Assembly: GCF_024763615.1 (NCBI RefSeq)
Contig: NC_077222.1
Coordinates: 72,602,001 to 72,666,000, forward strand
Length of the DNA: 64,000 nt
Origin: Phlebotomus papatasi
Lineage: Eukaryota > Arthropoda > Insecta > Diptera > Psychodidae
Direction: 5' to 3'
Positions 39,101 through 51,100 of the stretch are shown in pieces. The notes under the pieces are model-generated. The model was given only the letters and a program-made list of their open reading frames with translations. It was not told where the DNA came from and ran no database searches. The position numbers and the translations under genes were made by a program. Each line of letters begins with the position of its first letter. Position 1 is the first letter of the stretch.

Positions 39101-42100
39101 GATGCTCTCAATCTCAGTTCAGCCATTTGGTTTGCATGGGGAGTACTCCTGAACAGTGGCATTGGAGAGGGTACTCCCAGAAGCTTCTCAGCTCGGGTGC
39201 TGGGAATGGTTTGGGCCGGTTTCGCCATGATCATTGTGGCATCATACACTGCCAATTTGGCGGCCTTCCTCGTGTTGGAGCGCCCCAAAACCAAACTCTC
39301 GGGCATCAATGATGCCCGTCTGAGGAATACTATGGAAAATTTGACATGTGCAACCGTTAAGGGCTCCGCGGTGGACATGTACTTCCGACGTCAGGTGAGA
39401 AAGAAATTTATAGAAGCTTGGTTTTGCTTATGAATATTGTCTGATTTTGGCTAAAGCTGTTTTTTTTTTTAACAAACTTGACATAAATAATTCGGTAATA
39501 AAATAATTTTAGACATTCAATCTAGAAAAGATTTAAGAAATGTCTAAAAATGCGGAGTTTCACTATTTTTTTTTTCTTAGAAAAAAATTACCATGAAAAT
39601 GGTTATCGAAATCAAGAATAAAATTCTCGAGCCTGATTAGACATTGTTTATACAATCCATAAATTTCTTTGTTTAACAAAAAATACCACAGAGAATTTAT
39701 AGAGTACTACACCTTCTACCTTTAATGCTAGACATTTTCCATCACTGAGAAAAAAAAGAGGGTGCGATTAACATTTTTTTCCTCAGAAATTTAACACTTT
39801 TCAGGTGTAAAATTATATCAACATTTTTTAATGTTAATTTTACACCTTATTAAGGGTAAAATTAACATGAAAAAGGGTACCTTTAACCCCAAATACACCT
39901 AAAAAGGGTAATATTTACACCGATTTCGGATCAATACTGCAGGGTAAAATTAACATTTCCGGAATGTTATTTTAACTTTCTCGGATTTCTTCCAGTGATT
40001 TACTGAATAGAAAATAAAGTCGAAATTAACTTGAAAATATGCAAACAGTATCAACAAACTTTGACACAGAGCATTTTTCTATATCTACGACTACATTGAT
40101 AGAATACATCAGTGGGCTCAGTCCAGCTCTTACTAGAAAGCTTTCTAACTTATTTATTTTACACGGACACAGCTACTACCCAAGAAGCAATTTTTTCTTA
40201 ATATAGTCTTGTAGAATTCCTTAAGAAAGTCACTATAGAACTAAAAATCTTTTTATTTGCTAATAACGCTCTTGGTTCCAGCACTGAGATTACTATAAGT
40301 ACAGTGGCGCACTCTTAAGGATCTTAAGAGCTTCTATAGGAATTTCAAAAGAAAATTCTCACTTTAAGTCTTTTAAAAGTGAATTAAAAGACTTGTTTAA
40401 TACTTGGTTGTATAAGGCAGCTATTTTGCTTCTTGGGTACAGTCCCTGTACTATGACTGGATAGCTCCCAGCAATTCTTCAACCAGTTTCTTTGTACGGA
40501 ACACCTCAAAGTTGTTCTGCCGGTACCGTGGATACGTGTGACTTTGCTCCCAGCCGGAAAGGGGGAAGGTGACTTTGCCGGGTCCCGGTCAAAATTTTTA
40601 AAAGACCAAAACTCCGAAAGCTGAAATCCCGAATGGGTTGAAATCCCGAAAAGCCAAAATCCCAAAATCCAAAATCTCGAAAAACCAAAAGTTTTTCAGG
40701 ATTTTGGCTTTCGGGAATTTGGCTTTTGGTATTTCCACCTATTCGAAACTTTCTCTTCGAGATTTTGACTTTTCGGGATTTAGGCTTTCGGGATTTAGAC
40801 TTTCAGGTTTTTGACTCATCCGAAATTTTGGCTTTCAGATTTTTGACTCATTCGGGATTTTAGCGTCCGCGATTTTGGCTTTCGGTATTTTATACGGTTC
40901 CGTCTTTGACACCCTTCGCAAGCTTTTATTTAATACTAGAATTTAAAGATGGTCTTCACTGATCCTATCTACAATATCCGATCATTAATACCATCTTTAA
41001 GGGCTAGAATTAAAGATTAAAATAAAGCTTACGAATAGCAGGGTAGCAAAGTCCGTTTGTTCCTTTTAATTCTAAGTTTAGTATAGTCTAACTGTGTTAT
41101 CACATTTGCACATTGAAATTTTAATATGATTCACATTAATTGTCGCTGGTGAGAGTCCAAATGTGTAATTTGTGTGTTTGAATCATTTTATATTCAAAAT
41201 TTGATCTATTTGTTGATAAAAAGGTAGACTTGGCCCGCAAAATTTGATATAAATTGATTTATAACATTAATGCGAAAAATTAATGCGATTTTCTCATTAA
41301 TTTTTTAATGTGAAAAATATTTATGCTTTAGGTAAATTTAAACTTATTTTTGCAGGCCAAGTCCACTTCTTAATCAATATGTAGAAAAACCCCAAATATT
41401 AAGTGACTCAAAGACACAAATAACATATTTGAACGCTCACAATGCAACAATTAATGTGAATCACATTAAAATTTTAATGTACAAGTGTGATAACGCCGTA
41501 AGTTCAGTTCTAAGTTGTTCTAAGCTCTTCTGCAATTTTCAAATCTGTTTATAAATCTCACCACATATCTTAGACATAATATTGTATATTGAAAATGGAT
41601 TTCAAGTTATCTAAGCATCCTCGCTCAAAAGTTCAGATGGAATAATCACAAATTTAGAAAGTTGTGAGCATCTGTTAAGTGCATTAAATTGCAGAAGATG
41701 TGCTCAAGAAACATTCCAAACTCCTTTGGTATATTATTTATAGACCAACGAAGTATTCAAATTCGAATCAAGGTAAGTGGAAATAAACCCCTTCCATTCA
41801 AAGGAGAAAACAACAGAAACCTAGGAAATGTATTAATGAATTTTCCGATCGCTTTGAGAATTGCATTAGTCTTATGAATATATCAAAGCAGCTTAGAGCG
41901 GTTTTTAAGCGACGCTTCTGTAATTTCAACCACTTTCCAGATGATTGATGCTCTGTTGCTGTAAATGTTCTAAATCTAAATTGTTTATCCTCATGAATTT
42001 GACCACACTCTTGCTCATAGCTAATTCATGAGAAATTATGGAATACCAATTATATTAAATCCCTCATCTTCCATCAGGTTGAATTATCCAACATGTATCG

Positions 42101-45100
42101 CACTATGGAGGCCAACAATTATGCCACAGCCGAAACTGCTATCCAGGACGTAAAGGATGGCAAACTTATGGCTTTCATCTGGGATTCATCCCGTCTAGAA
42201 TATGAAGCGGCCAAAGATTGTGAACTTGTGACAGCTGGTGAACTATTTGGACGCAGTGGATATGGAATAGGATTGCAAAAGGGTTCCCCCTGGACAGATC
42301 ATGTCACCTTGGCCACTCTTGAGTTTCACGAAAGTGGCTTTATGGAATCTTTAGACAAACTTTGGATCTTCCATGGGAATGCCCAGCAGTGTGAACAATT
42401 TGAGAAGACTCCCAATACGCTAGGACTGAAGAATATGGCTGGTGTGTTTATTCTCGTGGGAGCTGGAATTGTCGGTGGCATTGGACTCATAATCATCGAA
42501 GTGATATACAAGAAGCATCAGATTAAGAAGCAAAAACGGATGGAAATTGCCAGACATGCTGCTGACAAATGGCGTGGAACTATTGAGGTAAGTCAACACC
42601 TCCAGGAAATCCTCTTTATTCACACCCAACTCCGCCTTTAAAGAAATTTTCGTGTCAACAAAACAAATTGATAGCGAATTTAATAAGCTTCTTATTACCA
42701 ACGTCAAAATTCCTTCAATGTCCTCCGGCATCCACATCTTATAAGAACATTTTCGTGTGCTTAATGTCAAAATTTATTTTCGGTTTTAGTGTTTTGTGAT
42801 GGTGCCTGATTAAATTACCATTTATCGATTCTTTTAAATCCATTACAACAGTCATTATTCACGATGTGACAACATCAAGAATGACCTCAGAAAATTACTC
42901 CCCGGTGTGGCTCAAAATAATCCCCCTCACAAAGAGCTTAGGGAAGACTACACTTTCAGAAGCCTATCGTCCTGTCCGTAATTGCCAAATTCCTCTTTTA
43001 ATTAATTATTCAATTTAATTCTAGAATAATTTTGCTTACGGGGGACAAAGAGAAAACTTTCTGTAATGGAATTTTACACTTTTCCAAAATAGTTTCTAAG
43101 CCATGATGAGGATTTTTGATCCTTTTTGGGGCTTTTGCTTCCTTCCCCGATTACACTAAAATTTCCGTTATTTAGAAAGTTCACCAATATTCATTACCTT
43201 TATAACTATTTTATTAATGCCTCTATTATTTTATTAATAAATTATTTATTATTGCCTTTTTTAAAATACTGAAAAATTAATGCTTTTATACTATACACAG
43301 AAAAAAATATTTTATAAAAATGTTCGTAAATGTTTGTGAATTCCTATGGGGGAGTTACAAAATGCTCGTGAATCGTATAACCCACAAACAAGTTCGTAAA
43401 AGTTTGTATACTTTTTCACAAACATTGTTCGTAACATGATCACCTAACGAGCATTTTATGTACTTTTACAAACATTTGTTCGTAAATGTTCGTAAACACA
43501 CAAAAAATGTTGTTAAAATTTTGTCATTTGTTCGTAAATGTTTGTTTTCCTATCGAACATTTTACGAACATTTACGAACAAATGACAAAATATTACGAAC
43601 ATTTTTTGTGTGTTTACGAACATTTACGAACAAATGTTTGTAAAAGTACAAAAAAAAGTTCGTCAAATGATCATGTACAGTGTTTGTGAATAAAGTACAA
43701 ACTTTTACGAACTTGTTTGTGGGATACACGATTCACAAGCATTTTGTAACTCCCCCATAGGAATTCACAAACATTTACGAACATTTCTACAAAATATTTT
43801 TTTTTTCTGTGTATTCTTTGAGAATTGAATTCATTCAGGATTGGGTTTAACTGCTGAACTGTTTTCCTAAAAACGATTGTGTCTATTTGAGAGAAAAAAA
43901 CATACGATAATTTGTCGGATGATTACCGGAAGTCGATGACCATAGTTTTTTATGGTATGGATGGACTTCCGTGTTGGCAAATTATCCCTTAATACCTGGG
44001 TTTTGGGACTGTAGCGTCAAAGGGAATGATATTATGTATCGGAAAATTGTTCTCGGGGGAGTCTTAATGCCGTGAACTTTAGAAAATTTCGGTGAAAGTT
44101 ACTGTAAATTCCCACAAGACTCGAAACCATCATAGAAATCGCACGCAAAGTAATATTGGCTAATAAAACCATTTGTCAATCATTTCGAATACACATTGTC
44201 CTCCACGGTCGCTAGATACAAATCCTCTCGACTTCTCCGTATAGGGCTTTAATTGACCAAGGTCAGGACTAAAAATTACCAAAGTGTCGATGAGCTGAAG
44301 CTAGGCCCTTTATTGTGAACGGTCTTGTATTACAAAAACCCACCTTCGAGTAGTGTAATGCAATTATCAGCAGACTTAATAAAATTAATTTTGAATTTAA
44401 AAAAAACATAGCGGTTTGAAAAGGTTACAGTTCAATTGAGCCACCCTTTAATTCGTAAATGCGTAATTTCTTAACCAATTTTCGATTTGAGAATAGATCT
44501 TTGATACATTTTTGAATTAATTCAATTGATAATAGACCGGAATGTGTCTACCATGCCAACAGATAATAAATTCACGGAGAGCTCTATCTTGTGAATTCAA
44601 GCATATTCCTGAAGGCTGGGACGTTTTGCGCTCCTTTTTGGAAACATTTTCCTAAAAATTCTTATTTGATATCCATTTATATGACAGATTTTTCTATTTT
44701 AATTGCTCGCACTTTAAATGATAGCAATGTGTCCCAAATGCAAATACATTCTTTATTACGTTTTTCTTACAAAGAATTCGTGAGTTCAATGATATGCCTC
44801 GAAGACATTTGCCACATTCTTTAGATGAGTAAAATAATTATGTGAAATTCATTCGCGCAATTTTTGAGAAAAGTAAAATATATTTTTAAGGATAAACTAA
44901 AAGAGAAGTTCATATTTTTATGTTTTTAGCAGTCATAATTGAGACGCTCAGAACAAAAGTGGACCGTTTCAATAAGGAAATGCATACAAAGGAGACCGCT
45001 CTTGCTCTGAGCGTCTCAATTGTTAGATTAAGGTCACATAGATTTGCTAATATTTGAGAAAATTTTGATTAGTTTCTTGATGAACTATTAGTACCAGGGA

Positions 45101-48100
45101 GGGACATGAGTGCCTCTAGGAACAAAGAGGCAATGAATCCTGTTTCCTGTTCTACGTCTCTGTAACTAAATATGCATGTAATTTATATTGGTATTATGAA
45201 CTTCTCAGAAATGGGCCTTAGGATAGGAGTTAAACAATAGGCATTCACTATTATAATTAATTGATTTGATAAATCCCTAATTAAACACATTATGTAATAG
45301 ATATTATATTTAATATAACACGTGGAAAGGGCACTTAAAAGACATAATTATTTGTTTGAGGGAGAATGATACATCCAAGGAAAACAAATAAATTACAATT
45401 GATTCAAATACGATTACTGCTCAATTGGTTTAATTGGCTAAAACGTCATTAAGTGGTGACAAAACATCTCAGCTTTGTAGTTTTGTAGAATGCTCAAACT
45501 CCTAATTTCGATGGGGCTGTTCTATTGTTTGCGCATTAATCGTTTCTAAAAAAAAAATAGTCAAACAATTGTGCTTGCGACTTCCAGCTTTCTGCACTAG
45601 AAATGTTTCTCCCCTTTCTTCGTTTCATTACATTTATTATGTTTACCGGTTCACAACCGATACAGCTGACTCTCATCAAAATCATTCAATAAAACAAATT
45701 CATACTATAACTAGGACAAACCATGGCAAAATTGAGCCTATTTGTTTCAATTAAAAACTTGAAAAATGTTGGCAAACCTTTTTCAAATTTAACTGCTGTC
45801 CGAATTAAAAAGTAGGGGGAAGTGGGGCACCTTTGAATTGGGGCAGCTTTGAAATAGCGCTTTTTCTCTTATTTTTAAATGAAACTGGACCTTATTATGA
45901 TATAATTTAGCTCAACAAACCAATTGCAAAGCTAAATTACATCATGATAAGCCTCAATTCCATTTGAAAATAGGAGAAAAAAGCCCAATTCAAAGCTGCC
46001 CAAATTTAAAGGTGCCCCACTTCCCCCTAGTCCGATATTAAAATGCTAAATTAACGAGATTATACTTGTGTTTAAATCGATCAATACCAAAAACAAGTTG
46101 TTCTACAGTTAGTATCTACAACACACTATAAGAACTTTTCGTTAATATTTTTTGGAACATTGAATTAAATTAAAGAATTAAATTACCTACAGTTTTATAG
46201 GGTGTCTCAATTTCTTCCGTAATGCGAAATATATGTACATAATATTTTATAGTGCGTAGAGGCCGTAGAGGCAATTACTATTATTCCAGGAAACTGTGCC
46301 CATATACTCTTACAAAAGAATTTTCAATTTATTTATTTTTTTGAAAGATAGCATGTGAAATGTTTGAGTTAAATATATATATAGTTTCGAATAACGAAAA
46401 GTAGAAAAATAACTTAGTAAAAAATTTAAATTTGGGCAGTAAAGAAAACAATTTTGGTCAGTAAAATTGTAATTTTGATCAATAAAAATACAAACTGGTT
46501 AATTAATTATTCCAAAAGAACAATACATGTTTAATTTGTGTATGTAAAACGAATCAGTTCCGTAACTGAAATCCCTGCCATTATTTTGAATCCCCAAAGA
46601 CTGTTTGATGTACAAAAAATACCTAGTTATCCCTCTGACTAGAAGGTGAAGGCCTAATAGTGAATATGCCTTTCGATGAGCATAATGGCCTCTACACACT
46701 AGAGAAATGTATGCCCATATTGAAGTAAATTCTGTAGGAAAAACTCTTCAATATGGACGTAAATTTCTCTAATGTGTAGACACTATAATGGTCTTAGTGG
46801 ACTCTACACATTAGAGAAATTTATGTCCATATTGAAAAGTTTTTCCTGCACAAGTATCGAGTATTTGCTTCAATACGGACATAAATTTCTGTAGTGTGTA
46901 GGGGCCATTAGACTTTAGGCATGCTCATGCTTTCCGATGGAATAGTGCTTTTACAGACATTTAGTTGATCTAAACTGTGAATACTCTTAACAACAGTTAC
47001 CTTGTTGGGCGCAAAGTTAAAACACGTACAGTAAATTTATTAAATTCGGCCAGTGAAAAAATGGATTTTTTTTAAAAATTATCCTTTTATAAGCAGGTAT
47101 CAATACTATTGAATGCATATTATCGATAAGTCAGTATATGATATAGAGTTCCTGAATGGCGGATTCTTAAACACTATTGAATCACTTATTGTACCATTCT
47201 ATAAAGAGTGTAATTGCTGATAAATATTTACATTGGATGCAACAAAAAACGCACCTGTCATTTCAATTTTGCAGAATCGTCAATCGATACTTTCGAAAAG
47301 AAGTTATCATATCACCCAAAAATTAAAAAAAAAACTTGACCTATATTTAGAAACTTCGAAGCACTGAAATCGTCTTGTAACTATTTTTTTTTAAAAAAGT
47401 GAAGAAAAACATATTACAGTTTCTCTAGTTACTCGCTCAGATGATAATTGTACAAATCAGGCTTATATTCTTGCTTATATTTTTGGATATTTTTGGTTTG
47501 GAAATTTTATTAAATTTCTGACCACAATTGATTTTTTATGTAAAACCAAATTTGTTTGTTGCTGGAAAAAAGGCTCCCCTATAGATAATGTTAACTTCAG
47601 GGGGGGGGGGTCGTCGAAGTCCGATAGTCGATATCACTTATCGTTTGGCCTCTAGCCGTGTAACAAATTAAAAAAAGGGGATTATATAACTACTCTCTCT
47701 CTTTCAGTTCGAGCAGTAAAAAGTAATTTTTTTTACCGAACAAAAATTATTTTCTTAGTGATCAAAAGCGTTTTTACAGACCAAAATTGAGTATTTTACT
47801 GCTTAAATTTACTAATTTATTGATTGAATTTGATTTTTTACGGACCATAATATTTTATTTACTAACCAAGTGAATTTTTACTAATACTTTGTACCAAAAT
47901 ACTGCCCACAAAAATGTTTGCCTTACAAAAAAAAACAATTAATTTACAATAAATTGGTTTTTATGTTGTATTTTAATACTTTGATGTGAATGCACATGTA
48001 AATTTAAATAAATAATAATATACAGTTCTCTCTGCTAAGTGCTAGCAATAAATAGTGTACACTGTACACCATTTCCTATACCATTTTATCCGCTTCTTGA

Positions 48101-51100
48101 TGTAACATAAGTCCTTCATGCATGCTAATATCTTATGATAATTAATTGTTCAACAATTGTTGTACAAATTACCAGAGTAAGGAATATGGAAATTGTCAAT
48201 GAAAAATTTCGTTGGTACGATAATTTACTAGATAAAACTCTTTTAATTGAATAAGAAATCCCATTGTAAAAAGTAATTCATGTGGGACGAATATCTCAGC
48301 GGAATATTCTGTAAATATAAAATAAATTGAAAAATTTCATTTAGTATTCTTTGATAAGGAAATCAAAGCCAAATATATCTCATTAAAAATTACTAAGTAA
48401 ATTTTCTGTGACAGATATTGATTTAATTAAAAGGAATTTCATTCAAAAGAACTTAATGTCTTAAGCAAATTGAGCCAATTGCATTTCCCCAGCGATGTTT
48501 CCCGTATCTACGAAACTCGTCCCCACGGATTAGCCAATTTGCTAGAATTCCCTCAACCCGTAGGAAAAACAACAAAATGCTGAAATTTCTCAAATATCGA
48601 TTTCACTTCCACTTCCGTCTAAATCAATTTGTTGGCTGTAATTGAAATTACAGCAATATATTTTATAGCACAACATAGATTTTCTAATAGTTTGGAGAGA
48701 GGAAGCTTTTACAAATGCTTTCACTATATTATATCGAAAGGAAGTTGTCTGAAAGTTTCTTATACACTTATTTCCCACTGTAAATTGAGCTTGGGAATTT
48801 AAGGAAATTCCAGAAGAAAATTTTCATGAACTTCTGCAAGAAACACTTTCTCAGCTTTGACACACATCCTTTCGCGACATGCTGATTTTTCTTTAATAGT
48901 TTTATTGCATATAAGAAACTCTCTAATTCAAATTTTCGTACATAAAAAGCTTTTACGCCGCATCTTTCAAAGAGGAAATGAAGAAATAAAGCATTTATGC
49001 ATGAAAGTAGTTCTTCTTCCAGTTTCATGGAAAAACATTTTCTTTTCAGATGTACTTTTAAATAAATTCAAATAAGCATTTCGTCGCTTATTCGGCGTAA
49101 CGTGGGCACAATTATAGCCACAAATGAATTTCAGAGTAAACAAATTTAATATTTATTCAATTCAATCCAACTTAATTTAAATTTAATTTATCACTCTTTT
49201 TATATTACTATTAGTACGGACAATAGACAATAATGACTCAACGAGGACGGTCATCGAATACCGAAAGTCATTACCCTTTATTATTTGGCATCTAGGCCGG
49301 TAAAAAAAATAGAAATTGGGAACCATGCCGCTGGCTTAGGAATTTCAACACCCTTCAAAAGACTCAAAATTGATATAATTGATTGAAGAAGAAACAGGCC
49401 CTCCAGAGTGGTATAACTGTAATCTTCAATAATTCGATTATTAAAGTTTTTTGGTCATAGTTGTTTATTAAAAAAATATTTGCCCTGATTGACTAGTAAC
49501 AATACATATCAATTGTTTTAATATCTAGAATCCGTTTTTGAATTGAACCAAAAAACATGAAATGGAAAACATTAATTGGAGGAAAATGATGTGAGAGAAT
49601 AATGTAATGTATTATTATGCGGGGGGGGGGGTCATTGAAGACCGGAAAACGATATCTCTCACCGTTTGGACTCCAGACCGGTGACAAATTGAAAAAAAAT
49701 GTGTAAATAAATGCAAGCTATTCTCTACTAAATTTTTATGTTCAAGATTATACTCAGCACACATTAATTTTTATTTGTAAACATGTTTTCAAAATTTCCT
49801 ATGTGAGTGATCGAGATGATTAGATCTAGATTTCATTCGCTCTGATAGGAAATTATGAAAAGATGTTTACAAACAAAATTTATTGTTCACTGGGTATTAG
49901 CATTTAACATAAGTAGGGGAAAGGCTCATAATTTTGTCCAGTTTCTTATTTTGGCCACTTTGAGGATAACATTGGACACTAAAAATAAATTGATTAAAAT
50001 GATGGATTTTTACTCCAATATTTGAGGAACAATGAATTCTATCTAAATATTTGTTCTTTTTGGAAGATTTTAACACTTAATTCGTTAAATTTTGAATATG
50101 ATTTGAGTTGAAATTGCTTTGTTGAAAATTCAGTGTGAGCAATTGCTTACGAGAAATATGACAGAACTTCGTGGCTTATTTCAGTTCTTATTTAGCTGTG
50201 GTGAAGTACTAACAATGTTTCTTCGGATTTTTTGAGTGATATTATTGAATATTCATTGAATATTGTGTTGATTCACGTTAGTGGTGATTTGTACATTTGA
50301 TCTGAAGTGAGATTTGCCTTGTGAATTAGATTTTTTGTGTGAAAAATGGGAAATGTTTTAAGACATTTACCAGTGAGGTGATGATTCTTATTTTGGACAG
50401 GTGTTTTTCTCACGAAATTTCGTGAAGTTTTAGCCTTTGTGATGACTAGGTTGGACAAATGCCTGGAAAATCAAAGGAGCATCATCTCTACGAAAGAGAT
50501 GTAGCGAGAAATGCCTTGAAAGGCTCCCGGAAAAGCCAGGGAATGACCGAATCCGCACGTACTTGGAGTACCGAAGTCAACTCACTTTAATGAATGTTTT
50601 GGAAAGTTTCTGGGCTTCTTGTAACATTCTACGTTTCCCTCACATGAGCAGGAAGAGGACTCGGTAAGATTGGTTCATGAAATGAAGAACAATGGGCATC
50701 CTGTTGAGGCGGATTAGCTGTCCAAATTTACAGCTAAGTTGTAAAAATTAATAACCAAGTTGTCCAAAATAAGAGTCAAATTCACCTCTACATATCAATT
50801 CATTTTTAAAAGTATTAAAACTGATTTTAGTAAAGATAAGACGATAAATAGCTTGTTAAGTTTCTAAACAACCCTTCTGAAAAGAAAGTAAAAAAAAAGT
50901 CAATTAGTATTGAAAATATCGCACTTCAAACTTGGAACATCGATGTTTATCAGCAGACTGTCCAAAATTATGAGCCTTTACCCTATTTTGCATAAAAATC
51001 AGAGATTGACAATTACAATTTTGAATTAAATCTTGTTGAAACTTTATATAATACTCCCCAAATTTCCTTCAGTATTTGCACTACAGTAGATTCGAGTGAC

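Larger units (their letters stand above)
39395..42077 (+). other. Nmdar1: Nmdar1 intron F-G (2.7 kb)
   Basis: Holds an F15 MITE (39741-39999), a LINE relic with an F8 MITE inside (40110-40535), a minisatellite (40590-40905), an inverted-repeat element F17 (40905-41068) and an F14 element (41096-41494). No feature in 41500-42077. Confidence 0.9.

Noticed and set aside
39395..39433. Extension of exon F beyond the donor to a stop after 13 codons
   Set aside because: It reads through a canonical GTGAGA donor and would remove S2 and M4; exon G continues the protein in phase.
43458..43689. Frames of 61-67 codons
   Set aside because: They are translations of the repeated TTCGTAAATG motif of the F10 palindrome.
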